Shown here: in pieces, positions 42,934 to 52,034 of the stretch
How positions within the stretch are numbered: the stretch's first letter is position 1
Layout: every line of letters begins with the position of its first letter
Origin: Streptomyces sp. RFCAC02
GTDB taxonomy: Bacteria > Actinomycetota > Actinomycetes > Streptomycetales > Streptomycetaceae
Direction: 5' to 3'
Length of the DNA stretch: 64,000 nucleotides
NCBI RefSeq assembly: GCF_004193175.1
Contig: NZ_SAUH01000001.1
Span: 4,621,501-4,685,500, forward strand
The notes under the pieces: generated by a model
Database searches by the model: none
What the model was told of the DNA's origin: nothing
The model's input: only the letters and a program-made list of their open reading frames with translations
Made by a program: the position numbers and the translations under genes

Positions 42934-42970
42934 AGACCTCTCGCATCCCGCGAGAGGTCTTTCTCGTTTT
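42934..42970 (+). terminator. cimA attenuator terminator
   Basis: Perfect 11-bp arms AGACCTCTCGC (42934-42944) and 42950-42960 enclose the loop ATCCC, followed by TTCTCGTTTT. It stands 121 bp before the cimA start. Confidence 0.8.
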
Positions 42971-43080
42971 CGGGAGCACGCCACGTCCGGACCGGCCCTC
43001 ACGACCGCGGACCCACCGACCCCCGTCCCTGCCGCCCACACCGATTCCGGAGCACCCCTCCCGGACAGGAGCCGACCGAC

Positions 43081-44700
43081 ATGACCACCGACGCCACGGA
43101 CCAGCTCGCCCTTCCGGACGACGCCTTCCACGTGTTCGACACGACGCTGCGCGACGGCGCCCAGCGCGAGGGCATCAACCTCACCGTCGCCGACAAGCTG
43201 ACCATCGCCCGCCACCTCGACGGCTTCGGCGTCGGCTTCATCGAGGGCGGCTGGCCCGGCGCCAACCCGAGGGACACCGAGTTCTTCCGCCGCGCGCGCA
43301 CCGAGCTGTCCCTGCGCCACGCGCAGCTCGTCGCGTTCGGCGCGACCCGCAGGGCCGGCACGACCGCCGCCGAGGACCCGCTGGTGCAGGCCCTGCTGGA
43401 CGCGGAGACCCCGGTCGTCTGCCTCGTCGCCAAGGCGCACGACAAGCACGTCGAGCTGGCGCTGCGCACCACGCTCGACGAGAACCTCGCCATGATCCGG
43501 GACACCGTCTCCCACCTGCGGGCGCGGGGCCGCCGCGTGTTCCTGGACTGCGAGCACTTCTTCGCCGGCTACGCCGACAACCCCGGCTACGCCCTCGACG
43601 TGGTCCGCACGGCCGCCTCCGCCGGCGCCGACGTCGTCGTCCTGTGCGACACCAACGGCGGCATGCTCCCCGCGCAGGTGCAGGCCGTGGTCCGCACCGT
43701 GGTCGCCGACACGGGCGCCCGTGTCGGCATCCACGCGCAGGACGACAGCGGCTGCGCCGTCGCGAACACCCTGGCGGCCGTCGACGGCGGCGCCACCCAC
43801 GTCCAGTGCACGGCCAACGGGTACGGCGAGCGCGTCGGCAACGCGAACCTCTTCCCCGTCGTGGCGGCCCTGGAGCTGAAGTACGGCCGCAGTGTCCTCC
43901 CCGCCGGAGCCCTGGCCGAGATGACCCGCGTCTCGCACGCCATCGCCGAGGTCGTGAACCTCACCCCGTCCACGCATCAGCCGTACGTCGGCGTGTCCGC
44001 CTTCGCCCACAAGGCGGGCCTGCACGCCTCTGCGATCAAGGTCGACCCCGACCTCTACCAGCACATCGACCCGGAGCTGGTCGGCAACTCGATGCGGATG
44101 CTGGTCTCCGACATGGCCGGCCGCGCCTCCATCGAGCTGAAGAGCCGTGAGCTCGGCTACGACCTGGCCGGCGACCGCGACCTCGTCGGCCGGATCGTCG
44201 CCCGGGTGAAGGAGCAGGAGCAGAAGGGCTTCACCTACGAGGCCGCCGACGCCTCGTTCGAACTCCTCCTGCGCGAGGAGGTCGTCGAGGGGCCGCAGCG
44301 CTTCTTCCGGCTCGAGTCGTGGCGCACGATCACCGACCAGCGGGCGGACGGCGGCGCGGAGAACGAGGCGACCGTCAAACTGTGGGCCAAGGGGGAGCGG
44401 GTCATCGCCACCGGCGAGGGCAACGGCCCCGTCGACGCCCTCGACCGCGCCCTGCGCGCGGGCCTGGAGCGGACCTTCCCCGAGCTGGCCCGTATCCAGC
44501 TCGTGGACTACAAGGTCCGCATCCTGGAGGGCCGGCAGGGCACCCAGTCCACGACACGCGTCCTCGTCACGACCGGCGACGGTGCCACGGAGTGGTCCAC
44601 CGTGGGTGTCGCGGACAACGTCATCGCCGCCTCCTGGCAGGCGCTGAACGACGCCTACACCTACGGCCTGCTGCGCGCCGGCCTCCGGCCCGCCGAGTGA
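43081..44700 (+). CDS. cimA: Citramalate synthase
   Basis: A 539-residue member of the isopropylmalate/citramalate synthase family. The active-site start HVFDTTLRDGAQREGINL, the metal His pair in GIHAQDDSGCA, and QCTANGYGERVGNANL are present, as is a C-terminal regulatory (LeuA dimer) domain. The long form with IEGGWPGANPRDTEFF is the CimA/NifV-like subgroup that condenses acetyl-CoA and pyruvate to enter isoleucine synthesis independently of threonine. The ATG at 43081 follows ACAGGAGCCGACCGAC. The upstream Ile-rich leader supports the isoleucine assignment. Confidence 0.88.
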   Translation: MTTDATDQLALPDDAFHVFDTTLRDGAQREGINLTVADKLTIARHLDGFGVGFIEGGWPGANPRDTEFFRRARTELSLRHAQLVAFGATRRAGTTAAEDPLVQALLDAETPVVCLVAKAHDKHVELALRTTLDENLAMIRDTVSHLRARGRRVFLDCEHFFAGYADNPGYALDVVRTAASAGADVVVLCDTNGGMLPAQVQAVVRTVVADTGARVGIHAQDDSGCAVANTLAAVDGGATHVQCTANGYGERVGNANLFPVVAALELKYGRSVLPAGALAEMTRVSHAIAEVVNLTPSTHQPYVGVSAFAHKAGLHASAIKVDPDLYQHIDPELVGNSMRMLVSDMAGRASIELKSRELGYDLAGDRDLVGRIVARVKEQEQKGFTYEAADASFELLLREEVVEGPQRFFRLESWRTITDQRADGGAENEATVKLWAKGERVIATGEGNGPVDALDRALRAGLERTFPELARIQLVDYKVRILEGRQGTQSTTRVLVTTGDGATEWSTVGVADNVIAASWQALNDAYTYGLLRAGLRPAE

Positions 44701-44707
44701 CCCCGCG

Positions 44708-44740
44708 CGGGGGCGCTGTGGGAACCGCACAGCGCCCCCG
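44708..44740 (+). terminator. cimA terminator
   Basis: Perfect 13-bp arms CGGGGGCGCTGTG (44708-44720) and 44728-44740 with a 7-base loop, 8 bp after the cimA stop. Confidence 0.8.
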
Positions 44741-44863
44741 TCACCCGGTGGGGCACATCCCTGCACGCACGGGTGGCGCCGCCCTCCGTTCTGTCCAGCG
44801 CAGCCATGATTCGGCGGTCAGGACTGTACGGATCTGACGAGGTCACGCACGCGCCCCGTTTCG

Positions 44864-44869
44864 TAGGGT
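44864..44869 (+). promoter_or_regulatory. Probable -10 box of a leaderless accB promoter
   Basis: TAGGGT ends 6 bp before the accB ATG, which lacks a Shine-Dalgarno sequence. GTCACG 16 bp upstream is a weak -35 candidate. Confidence 0.5.
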
Positions 44870-44875
44870 CTGTAC

Positions 44876-46471
44876 ATGACCGATCTTTCCGAGTCCGAGT
44901 CCGTTCCCGCCGAGGCGGCCCCCGACGCCCGGGGCCGGGTGGCGGAACTGCGGGCGATCCGGGACGAGGCGCTGCGCGGTCCCTCCGAGAAGGCGACCGA
45001 GGCGCAGCACGCGAAGGGCAAGCTCACCGCCCGGGAGCGGATCGACCTCCTGCTCGACGCGGGCTCGTTCCACGAGGTCGGCATGCTGCGCCGGCACCGG
45101 GCCACCGGCTTCGGCCTGGAGGCCAAGCGCCCCTACACCGACGGCGTCGTCACCGGCCACGGCACGGTCCACGGCCGCCCGGTCTTCGTGTACGCGCACG
45201 ACTTCCGCATCTTCGGCGGCGCGCTGGGCGAGGTGCACGCCGCGAAGATCCACAAGATCATGGACATGGCCATCGCGGCCGGCGCGCCCCTCGTCTCGCT
45301 GAACGACGGCGCGGGCGCCCGTATCCAGGAGGGCGTCTCCGCGCTCGCCGGTTACGGCGGCATCTTCCAGCGCAACACGCGCGCCTCCGGCGTGATCCCG
45401 CAGATCTCCGTGATGCTCGGGCCGTGCGCCGGGGGTGCCGCGTACTCGCCGGCGCTCACGGACTTCGTGTTCATGGTCCGCGAGACCTCGCAGATGTTCA
45501 TCACCGGCCCGGACGTCGTCCAGGCGGTGACGGGCGCCGAGGTGTCGCACAACGGACTCGGCGGCGCCGACGTGCACGCGGGCACCTCCGGTGTCGCGCA
45601 CTTCGCGTACGACGACGAGGAGACGTGCATCGAGGAGGTCCGCTACCTCCTGTCCCTCCTGCCGAGCAACAACCGCGAGAATCCGCCCGCGATCCCCGCC
45701 AAGGACCCGGTGGACCGCCGCTGCGAGACGCTCGTGGACCTGGTCCCGGCCGACGGCAACCGCCCGTACGACATGCGGGCCGTCATCGAGGAGATCGTCG
45801 ACGACGGCGAGTTCCTGGAGGTGCACGAGCGCTGGGCGCAGAACATCCTGTGCGCCCTGGCCCGCCTCGACGGCCAGGTCGTCGGCATCGTCGCCAACCA
45901 GCCGCAGTCCCTGGCCGGCGTGCTCGACATCCACGCCTCCGAGAAGGCCGCCCGCTTCGTGCAGATGTGCGACGCGTTCAACATCCCGATCATCACGCTG
46001 CTGGACGTGCCCGGCTTCCTGCCCGGCGTGGACCAGGAGCACGGAGGCATCATCCGGCACGGCGCGAAGCTGCTGTACGCGTACTGCAACGCGACGGTGC
46101 CCCGGATCTCCGTCGTCCTGCGCAAGGCGTACGGCGGCGCGTACATCGTGATGGACTCGCAGACGATCGGCGCCGACGTGACGCTGGCCTGGCCGACGAA
46201 CGAGATCGCCGTCATGGGCGCCGAGGGCGCGGCCAACGTGATCTTCCGCCGGCAGATCAACGCGGCCGACGACCCGGAGGCGATGCGGGCGCGCATGGTC
46301 AGGGAGTACAAGTCCGAGCTGATGCACCCGTACTACGCGGCCGAGCGCGGCCTTGTCGACGACGTCATCGAGCCGGCGGAGACGCGGCCCGTGCTGATCG
46401 CCACCCTCGCGATGCTGCGCACGAAGCACGCCGACCTGCCCGCCCGCAAGCACGGCAACCCGCCGCAGTGA
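44876..46471 (+). CDS. accB: Acyl-CoA carboxylase beta (carboxyltransferase) subunit
   Basis: A 531-residue carboxyltransferase of the acetyl/propionyl-CoA carboxylase family, which makes malonyl- or methylmalonyl-CoA for fatty acids and polyketides. The oxyanion-hole glycines lie in GGALGEVHAAKIHKIMD, MLGPCAGGAAYSPALTDFV and LRKAYGGAYIVMDSQTIGAD. It works with a separate biotinylated alpha subunit not in this window. The gene position before a small epsilon subunit matches S. coelicolor AccB-AccE. Acetyl versus propionyl preference cannot be read directly. Confidence 0.94.
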   Translation: MTDLSESESVPAEAAPDARGRVAELRAIRDEALRGPSEKATEAQHAKGKLTARERIDLLLDAGSFHEVGMLRRHRATGFGLEAKRPYTDGVVTGHGTVHGRPVFVYAHDFRIFGGALGEVHAAKIHKIMDMAIAAGAPLVSLNDGAGARIQEGVSALAGYGGIFQRNTRASGVIPQISVMLGPCAGGAAYSPALTDFVFMVRETSQMFITGPDVVQAVTGAEVSHNGLGGADVHAGTSGVAHFAYDDEETCIEEVRYLLSLLPSNNRENPPAIPAKDPVDRRCETLVDLVPADGNRPYDMRAVIEEIVDDGEFLEVHERWAQNILCALARLDGQVVGIVANQPQSLAGVLDIHASEKAARFVQMCDAFNIPIITLLDVPGFLPGVDQEHGGIIRHGAKLLYAYCNATVPRISVVLRKAYGGAYIVMDSQTIGADVTLAWPTNEIAVMGAEGAANVIFRRQINAADDPEAMRARMVREYKSELMHPYYAAERGLVDDVIEPAETRPVLIATLAMLRTKHADLPARKHGNPPQ

Positions 46472-46529
46472 GCCGCCGCGCCGCCGCGGCGCATCCGACC
46501 GGCAGCCGACCGACCGAGAGAGGAACCCG

Positions 46530-46742
46530 ATGAGCGATGTGACGAGCGCCGACCCGAAGCTGGTCCGCGTCGAGCGGGGGCAGGCGAGCCCGGAGGAGTT
46601 GGCCGCGGTGACCGCGCTGCTCCTGTCCCGCGCGGCGCGCGGGACGGCCGTGGCGCCGGCAGCCCCCGCGCGCACGAGCGCGGGGTGGCGCCGCCTGGAG
46701 CGCACGCCCGGCTTCCGCGCGCCCCACAGCTGGCAGGGCTGA
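46530..46742 (+). CDS. accE: Acyl-CoA carboxylase epsilon subunit
   Basis: A 70-residue small subunit that stimulates the beta subunit and helps bind the alpha subunit in actinobacterial carboxylases. The pattern VRVERGQASPEELAAVTALL and the tail WRRLERTPGFRAPHSWQG is characteristic. It is 58 bp behind accB with GAGAGAGGAACCCG before its ATG, so the two are co-expressed. Confidence 0.93.
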   Translation: MSDVTSADPKLVRVERGQASPEELAAVTALLLSRAARGTAVAPAAPARTSAGWRRLERTPGFRAPHSWQG

Positions 46743-47311
46743 GGCCCTTCCGCTCCCGTCGCGCAGCAGCAGCTCCCGGACATCCGTCGTCCGGGGGCTG
46801 CTTCGTGCTGTCCAGGGAGAGAGGACACCTACCCGTTCGCGCTGAGGAACCGTCACATCTTTGCTGTGACGTTGTTCACTTCCGACGGAGGAAAGGCCGT
46901 GAATCGGACACCGGTTGAGGGTCGCGAATCGGGCATAGACGGCTATTGCCGCGCGCCGGGCGGAGAGTGTGCGGGACTCGTGTGCCTGTTCGATGATGCT
47001 GTGGTGGTCAAAAGTCCGTTTTCTCCACACGGGAGTTCGACTGCCGGTGACGGGGCGTCTGCGCAGCGTCATACAGGTCACGGCTCTGCGTCGGGGCCTT
47101 GTTGCAGGTCGGCGGCTGTGTTGGAATTCCACGGACCGTCGCGGGTCGGCCACCCTGTGAGGGACGCGCGCCAGGCGTCACGCACCGGCCGGCCGTCGGA
47201 CGCGTCGGTTGCCCGAACGACCGGAAACGGGGCCGGCTCCCGCCTGCCCCCGGTTCGACACCGCCCCGCCGTCTTCACGACGGGCGCTGAGGTCCAGAGG
47301 TTGCGACGCTA
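46743..47311. promoter_or_regulatory. Intergenic region between accE and the first conservon
   Basis: It begins with a terminator-like hairpin (arms 46769-46781 and 46789-46801, one G-T pair). GGAAC at 46846-46850, followed about 19 bp later by CGTT (46870-46873), resembles an ECF-sigma promoter and overlaps the inverted repeat CGTCAC/GTGACG (46851-46856, 46866-46871). The remaining 400 bp are less GC-rich than the surrounding genes and probably form the leader of the conservon mRNA. A frame from GTG 46899 to 47312 has a good ribosome binding site but non-coding-like composition. Confidence 0.45.
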
Positions 47312-50300
47312 GTGCAGGGACGTTTCAAGAGGGAAGGCCGCGCTGCGGAGGATGCGGAGCCGGACGGCGCGACCGACCGGGAGCCCTCGGCAGGTGCCGC
47401 GCCGGGCGACGCCGCGGACGGCGACCGCCCCGCGCCCGATGGCGCCGCGGCGGGCGACGACGCGTCCGCCACCCCGTCGGCACCGCGCCGCCCGAGTCAG
47501 GCGGGCTCCCGTCTCGCGCTGCGCAACTGGCGCATCAGCACGCGCCTCGTGTCCCTCGTCGCGCTGCCCGTGGTCGCCGCGACCATTCTCGGCGGCCTGC
47601 GTCTGCAGACGGCGCTCGCGGACATCGAGCAGCTCGACGACATGCAGCTCCTGACCGACATGACGGAGCAGGCCACCCGTCTCGCGACCGCGCTCCAGGA
47701 GGAACGCGACCGCACCGCCGGCCCGCTGATGACCGGCATGGACACGCGCAGCGACGAGATCGCCGGTCCGCGCGAGGACACCGACGAGGCCCGTCACTCG
47801 TTCAGTGACGCCACCCTGCGCATCGACAACACCGACGAGGCGATGCGCGGCATCCAGTCCAGCCTCGACGACATCAGCAGCCAGCTCGGCGAGCTGGACT
47901 CGGTGCGCAAGGACGCGTACCAGGACCGGGACTACGTCTCCCAGACGATCTCGTCCTACAACAACATGATCACGTCCCTGCTCAGCCTCACGCAGGACAT
48001 GGCCCAGGCCACCGGCAACGGCGAGATGATCCGCGCCACCCGCGCCCTCGCCGCGTTCGCCGCCGCCAAGGAGCACGCCTCCATCCAGCGCGCCGTCATC
48101 ACCGCCGGCCTCGCCCGGGGCGAGATCGACGGCGAGGTCACCCAGCTCTCCGAGAGCGACTGGCGCTACGGCCGCACCAACTGGCTCAACGAGGACGCCA
48201 AACTCGGCAGCTTCGAGGCCATCTACGACGGCGACCGCGACCACCTCAACGCGCTGCTCGCCCCCCTCAACGGCGGCCAGGGCAGCATCACCCAGGCCGA
48301 CCAGTACGCGCAGCAGGTCTTCGCGGCCGAGGAGGGCATCGACCGCCAGCCGCGCACCTACCTCAACTGGTTCGACCAGGACCGCACCAAGATCGAGGCG
48401 ATGGACCGCATCCAGCAGCAGCTGCTGGACGAACTCCTCGCCAAGGCCCGCGACCTGCAGGACCAGGCGGAGGACGACGCCGTCCTCAACGGCGCCATCG
48501 TCCTGCTCGTCCTCGGCATCACGCTGGTCGGCGCGTTCATCGTCGCCCGGTCCATGGTCCGCTCGCTGCGCCGCCTGCAGACGACCGCCCAGGAGGTCGC
48601 GCACAAGCGGCTGCCCGAGGTCGTCAAGCGCATGTCCGAGGCCGAGCCGGAGGACGTGGACACCTCCGTCGAGCCGATCGGCGTCTACACGCGTGACGAG
48701 ATCGGCCGCGTGGCCGAGGCGTTCGACGACGTCCACCGCGAGGCGGTCCGCCTCGCCGGTGAGCAGGCCCTCCTCCGGGGCAACGTCAACGCGATGTTCA
48801 CCAACCTCTCGCGCCGCAGCCAGGGCCTGATCCAGCGCCAGCTCTCGCTGATCTCCGAACTGGAGTCCCGCGAGGCCGACCCCGACCAGCTCTCCTCGCT
48901 GTTCAAGCTCGACCACCTCGCGACCCGCATGCGCCGCAACGGTGAGAACCTCCTCGTTCTCGCCGGTGAGGAGCCGGGCCGCCGGTGGACGCGTCCCGTG
49001 CCCCTGGTGGACGTGCTGCGCGCCGCCGCGTCCGAGGTGGAGCAGTACGAGCGCATCGAGCTGTCGGCCGTCCCGAAGACGGACGTCGCCGGCCGTGTCG
49101 TCAACGACCTCGTGCACCTGCTCGCCGAGCTGCTGGAGAACGCCACCTCGTTCTCCTCGCCGCAGACCAAGGTCAAGGTCACCGGTCACGCGCTGCCCGA
49201 CGGCCGGGTCCTTGTGGAGATCCACGACACCGGCATCGGCCTGTCCCCCGAGGACCTCGCCGACATCAACGACCGCCTCGCCAACCCGCCGACGGTTGAC
49301 GTGTCCGTCTCCCGCCGCATGGGCCTGTTCGTGGTCGGCCGGCTGTCCCTGCGGCACGGCATCCGCATCCAGCTGCGGCCGTCCGACTCCGGCGGCACCA
49401 CCGCGCTCGTCATGCTGCCCGCCGACGTGGCGAACGGCGGCTTCCGCCCGCGTCCCGCCGATGCGGCCGGCGGGCGGCCCACCGCGACCCTGGAGCGGGA
49501 GCAGCCGCCCGGCCGCGGTGCCGGCGACGGCGGCGGACGCCCCGGCGACACCGACCGCGCGCCCGGCTGGCAGCGCAGCCTCGACCGCGCCGAGCACGGC
49601 CGCGGCCAGGTCACCGGCCGCGCGGACCGCCCGGCCCTGCCCTCGCGCCCGGTCGGCGCCTCCGGCGCCCCGGCACCCGACGACTTCCCCGCGCCCCCGC
49701 AGGCCGCACCGCCCGCGCCCCCGCGGCAGGCCCCGGAGCCGCCGGTGCCGGCCGGCCCCGGCGCCGACCGGCCGAGCTGGGCCAGCGCGCCCGACGAGAG
49801 CGGCCGAATACCGGCCGCCCGCGCCGACCGCGACCAGCCCCGCGGCCACGACGAGCACGACTCCATGGCCGCCAGTACGGCGCAGTTCCCCGCCGTCGGC
49901 CCGGACGGCTTCCCGCAGCGCGCCGACGCGCCGGGCCAGGGGCACCAGAGCCGTTCCTCGATGGCCGACGCGTTCGCCGCACGCCAGGCGAGGGCACAGG
50001 CGCAGCAGGACGACGAGGCGTCCCGCACCGGTGAGTACGGCTTCCCGCCGGCGCGCCCGGGGGAGCCGGCCGGCGACACCGGGGCCTTCCCCGCAGCCCA
50101 GCCGTACGGCGACGGTCAGCAGACCGGCTACCAGGGCCAGGACTACCGCGCCCAGGGCTATCAGGAGCCGGACTACCAGCAGCAGGCGTATCAGGACCCG
50201 GGCTACCGCACGCCGGAGTACCAGGACCAGGGCTACCCCACCCCCGATCACCGCGACAGCGGTTACCGGGAGCCCGGCCCGCAGGACGACGCCCAGCACC

Positions 50301-51118
50301 GCGACTACCGCGGCGCCGACTACGCGGGCCAGGCCCAGGACCCCGGCTACCGCGGCGACGACCGCGCCGCCCGGGACTACCAGGGCCAGGACTACCGCGA
50401 GCCCGGCTACCAGGACGGCGCCTACTCCGGCTACCGCGCGCCCGAGCCCGCGGCGTCCGGCTACGACGACGACTCCGCCTTCGCCCCGCCGGCGCACCGC
50501 GACCGGCAGGGCCACCAGGAGCCCGCGCCCCGCGCCAGGGACGAGCGGCCGGACGACGTGCGCAGCGCGCTGTCCGCCCGCCAGACCCCGAGGACGTCGG
50601 AGCGCACACCGATCTTCGAGGAGATGGAGACCACGTGGTTCGGTCTCCGTCGCGCGCCGGGAGCGCCGGCGCAGCCCTCGCGGGAGCCCGCGGGCTCCCG
50701 GCAGTCCCCCCAGAACGCGCCCGCGCCGGCGCGGCCCGCCCAGCCAGGGCCGGCAGCCGGCGGCCACCGGTCCGACGAGGCCCCCGCCCCCCGGCGGGAG
50801 TCCGGCGACGGTGGTTCGGGCACCCCCTGGCGTTCGTCCCCGAACGACGAACGCTGGCGGCAGGCCGAGCAGCTCCGCCAGCCCTCCGCGGGCGGGGTCA
50901 CCACGTCGGGCCTGCCCCGGCGTGTGCCCCGCGCGAACCTCGTGGCGGGCGCAGCGCAGCAGCACCAGCAGGCCACGCCGGTGGGCCCGGCGGTCTCGCG
51001 TCGCCCGGACGACGTCCGGGGCCGCCTGACCAACCTCCGCCGGGGAATTCAGCAGGGACGCCAGGCCGGTACGACGGCCGGCCGGTCGGACCGGGGCTCC
51101 GGCCCCACATACCAGTAG
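47312..51118 (+). CDS. cvnA: Conservon sensor kinase-like protein CvnA (first copy)
   Basis: A 1268-residue membrane protein. TM1 is near residues 77-100, then an extracellular nitrate/nitrite-sensor-type (NIT) domain (ERDRTAGPLMTGMDT), TM2 at about 393-415, HAMP, the dimerisation helix LDHLATRMRRNGENLL, and an HATPase domain (ELLENATSFSSPQTK, IHDTGIGLSPEDL, RRMGLFVVGRL) at about 593-703. The remaining 560 residues are disordered and Pro/Ala-rich, with a Tyr-rich segment near 940-1045. CvnA works with CvnB-C-D in a membrane complex likened to eukaryotic GPCR signalling. The GTG at 47312 is the family-typical start (VQGRFKREG). Confidence 0.93.
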   Translation: MQGRFKREGRAAEDAEPDGATDREPSAGAAPGDAADGDRPAPDGAAAGDDASATPSAPRRPSQAGSRLALRNWRISTRLVSLVALPVVAATILGGLRLQTALADIEQLDDMQLLTDMTEQATRLATALQEERDRTAGPLMTGMDTRSDEIAGPREDTDEARHSFSDATLRIDNTDEAMRGIQSSLDDISSQLGELDSVRKDAYQDRDYVSQTISSYNNMITSLLSLTQDMAQATGNGEMIRATRALAAFAAAKEHASIQRAVITAGLARGEIDGEVTQLSESDWRYGRTNWLNEDAKLGSFEAIYDGDRDHLNALLAPLNGGQGSITQADQYAQQVFAAEEGIDRQPRTYLNWFDQDRTKIEAMDRIQQQLLDELLAKARDLQDQAEDDAVLNGAIVLLVLGITLVGAFIVARSMVRSLRRLQTTAQEVAHKRLPEVVKRMSEAEPEDVDTSVEPIGVYTRDEIGRVAEAFDDVHREAVRLAGEQALLRGNVNAMFTNLSRRSQGLIQRQLSLISELESREADPDQLSSLFKLDHLATRMRRNGENLLVLAGEEPGRRWTRPVPLVDVLRAAASEVEQYERIELSAVPKTDVAGRVVNDLVHLLAELLENATSFSSPQTKVKVTGHALPDGRVLVEIHDTGIGLSPEDLADINDRLANPPTVDVSVSRRMGLFVVGRLSLRHGIRIQLRPSDSGGTTALVMLPADVANGGFRPRPADAAGGRPTATLEREQPPGRGAGDGGGRPGDTDRAPGWQRSLDRAEHGRGQVTGRADRPALPSRPVGASGAPAPDDFPAPPQAAPPAPPRQAPEPPVPAGPGADRPSWASAPDESGRIPAARADRDQPRGHDEHDSMAASTAQFPAVGPDGFPQRADAPGQGHQSRSSMADAFAARQARAQAQQDDEASRTGEYGFPPARPGEPAGDTGAFPAAQPYGDGQQTGYQGQDYRAQGYQEPDYQQQAYQDPGYRTPEYQDQGYPTPDHRDSGYREPGPQDDAQHRDYRGADYAGQAQDPGYRGDDRAARDYQGQDYREPGYQDGAYSGYRAPEPAASGYDDDSAFAPPAHRDRQGHQEPAPRARDERPDDVRSALSARQTPRTSERTPIFEEMETTWFGLRRAPGAPAQPSREPAGSRQSPQNAPAPARPAQPGPAAGGHRSDEAPAPRRESGDGGSGTPWRSSPNDERWRQAEQLRQPSAGGVTTSGLPRRVPRANLVAGAAQQHQQATPVGPAVSRRPDDVRGRLTNLRRGIQQGRQAGTTAGRSDRGSGPTYQ

Positions 51119-51127
51119 GAGCGTTAG

Positions 51128-51550
51128 GTGAGGCCGATGAGTCAGGCGGCGCAGAACCTGAACTGGTTGATCACCAGTTTCGTGGAGAACACCCCCGGGG
51201 TGTCGCACACGGTGGTGGTGTCCGCCGATGGTCTTCTTCTGGCGTTGTCCGAGGGGTTCCCGCGGGACCGTGCGGATCAGCTGGCGGCGGTGGCGTCGGG
51301 TCTGACGTCGCTGACGGCGGGTGCGTCGCGGATCTTCGAGGGCGGTGCGGTGAATCAGACGGTGGTGGAGATGGAGCGTGGTTTCCTCTTCATCATGTCG
51401 ATCTCGGACGGTTCGTCGCTGGCGGTGCTGGCGCACCCCGAGGCGGACATCGGTCTGGTGGGGTACGAGATGGCGCTGCTGGTGGATCGAGCCGGTAGCG
51501 TTCTGACCCCGGACCTCCGCGCCGAGTTGCAGGGAAGCCTGCTCAGCTGA
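51128..51550 (+). CDS. cvnB: Conservon protein CvnB, roadblock/LC7 family (first copy)
   Basis: A 140-residue roadblock/LC7 protein, thought to act as regulator of the CvnD GTPase. Typical sequence: LNWLITSFVENTPGVSHTVV, SADGLLLALSEGFPRDRADQ and GASRIFEGGAVNQTVVEM. The GTG at 51128 was chosen because AGGAG lies 6 bp upstream; the ATG at 51137 is also possible. Nucleotide sequence is nearly identical to the copy at 55581. Codon use (many GTG, GCG, GGT) is less C-biased than that of cvnA. Confidence 0.93.
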   Translation: MRPMSQAAQNLNWLITSFVENTPGVSHTVVVSADGLLLALSEGFPRDRADQLAAVASGLTSLTAGASRIFEGGAVNQTVVEMERGFLFIMSISDGSSLAVLAHPEADIGLVGYEMALLVDRAGSVLTPDLRAELQGSLLS

Positions 51551-51620
51551 CCGGAAAGCTCCCCCCACATGAGCACCACCGTCCCGATCGCCGTTCTCAT
51601 GCCATTCGCTCGGAGGAGCC

Positions 51621-52034
51621 ATGAACACGCCGCCACCCCCGCAGGGACCGTACGGTGCGTCGCCGCATTACGGCTCGTTCGAGGAGGAGGGTGACCAGCC
51701 GCTGGTCCGGCCGTACGCGATGACCGGCGGCCGGACGCGGCCGCGGTACCAGCTGGCGATCGAGGCGCTGGTGAGCACCACCGCCGACCCGGTCCAGCTC
51801 CAGGGGCTCCTGCCCGAGCACCAGCGGATCTGCCAGCTGTGTCTCGAGGTCAAGTCGGTGGCCGAGGTCTCGGCGCTCATGACGATACCGCTCGGCGTCG
51901 CCCGGATCCTGGTGGCCGACCTGGCCGAGGCCGGGCTCGTCGCCATCCACCAGCCGGGTCATGGCAGCGACCCGGGTGGCCAGCCAGATGTGACACTGCT
52001 CGAAAGGGTGCTCAGTGGACTTCGCAAGCTCTAG
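51621..52034 (+). CDS. cvnC: Conservon protein CvnC, DUF742 (first copy)
   Basis: A 137-residue DUF742 protein with a winged-helix-like core: LVRPYAMTGGRTRPRYQLAI, EHQRICQLCLEVKSVAEVSA, IPLGVARILVADLAEAGLVA and TLLERVLSGLRKL. Its role in the conservon is not settled. The ATG at 51621 follows GGAGGAGCC. The 3' end overlaps cvnD by 20 bp, so the two are translationally coupled. The short N-terminus contrasts with the 100-residue Pro-rich extension of the second copy. Confidence 0.92.
   Translation: MNTPPPPQGPYGASPHYGSFEEEGDQPLVRPYAMTGGRTRPRYQLAIEALVSTTADPVQLQGLLPEHQRICQLCLEVKSVAEVSALMTIPLGVARILVADLAEAGLVAIHQPGHGSDPGGQPDVTLLERVLSGLRKL

Noticed and set aside
46899..47312. 137-codon frame with an AGGAAAGG ribosome binding site, ending on the cvnA start codon
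   Set aside because: Third-position GC is much lower than in neighbouring genes, the product has no recognisable features, and the region contains promoter-like AT-richer DNA. It remains a weak possibility.
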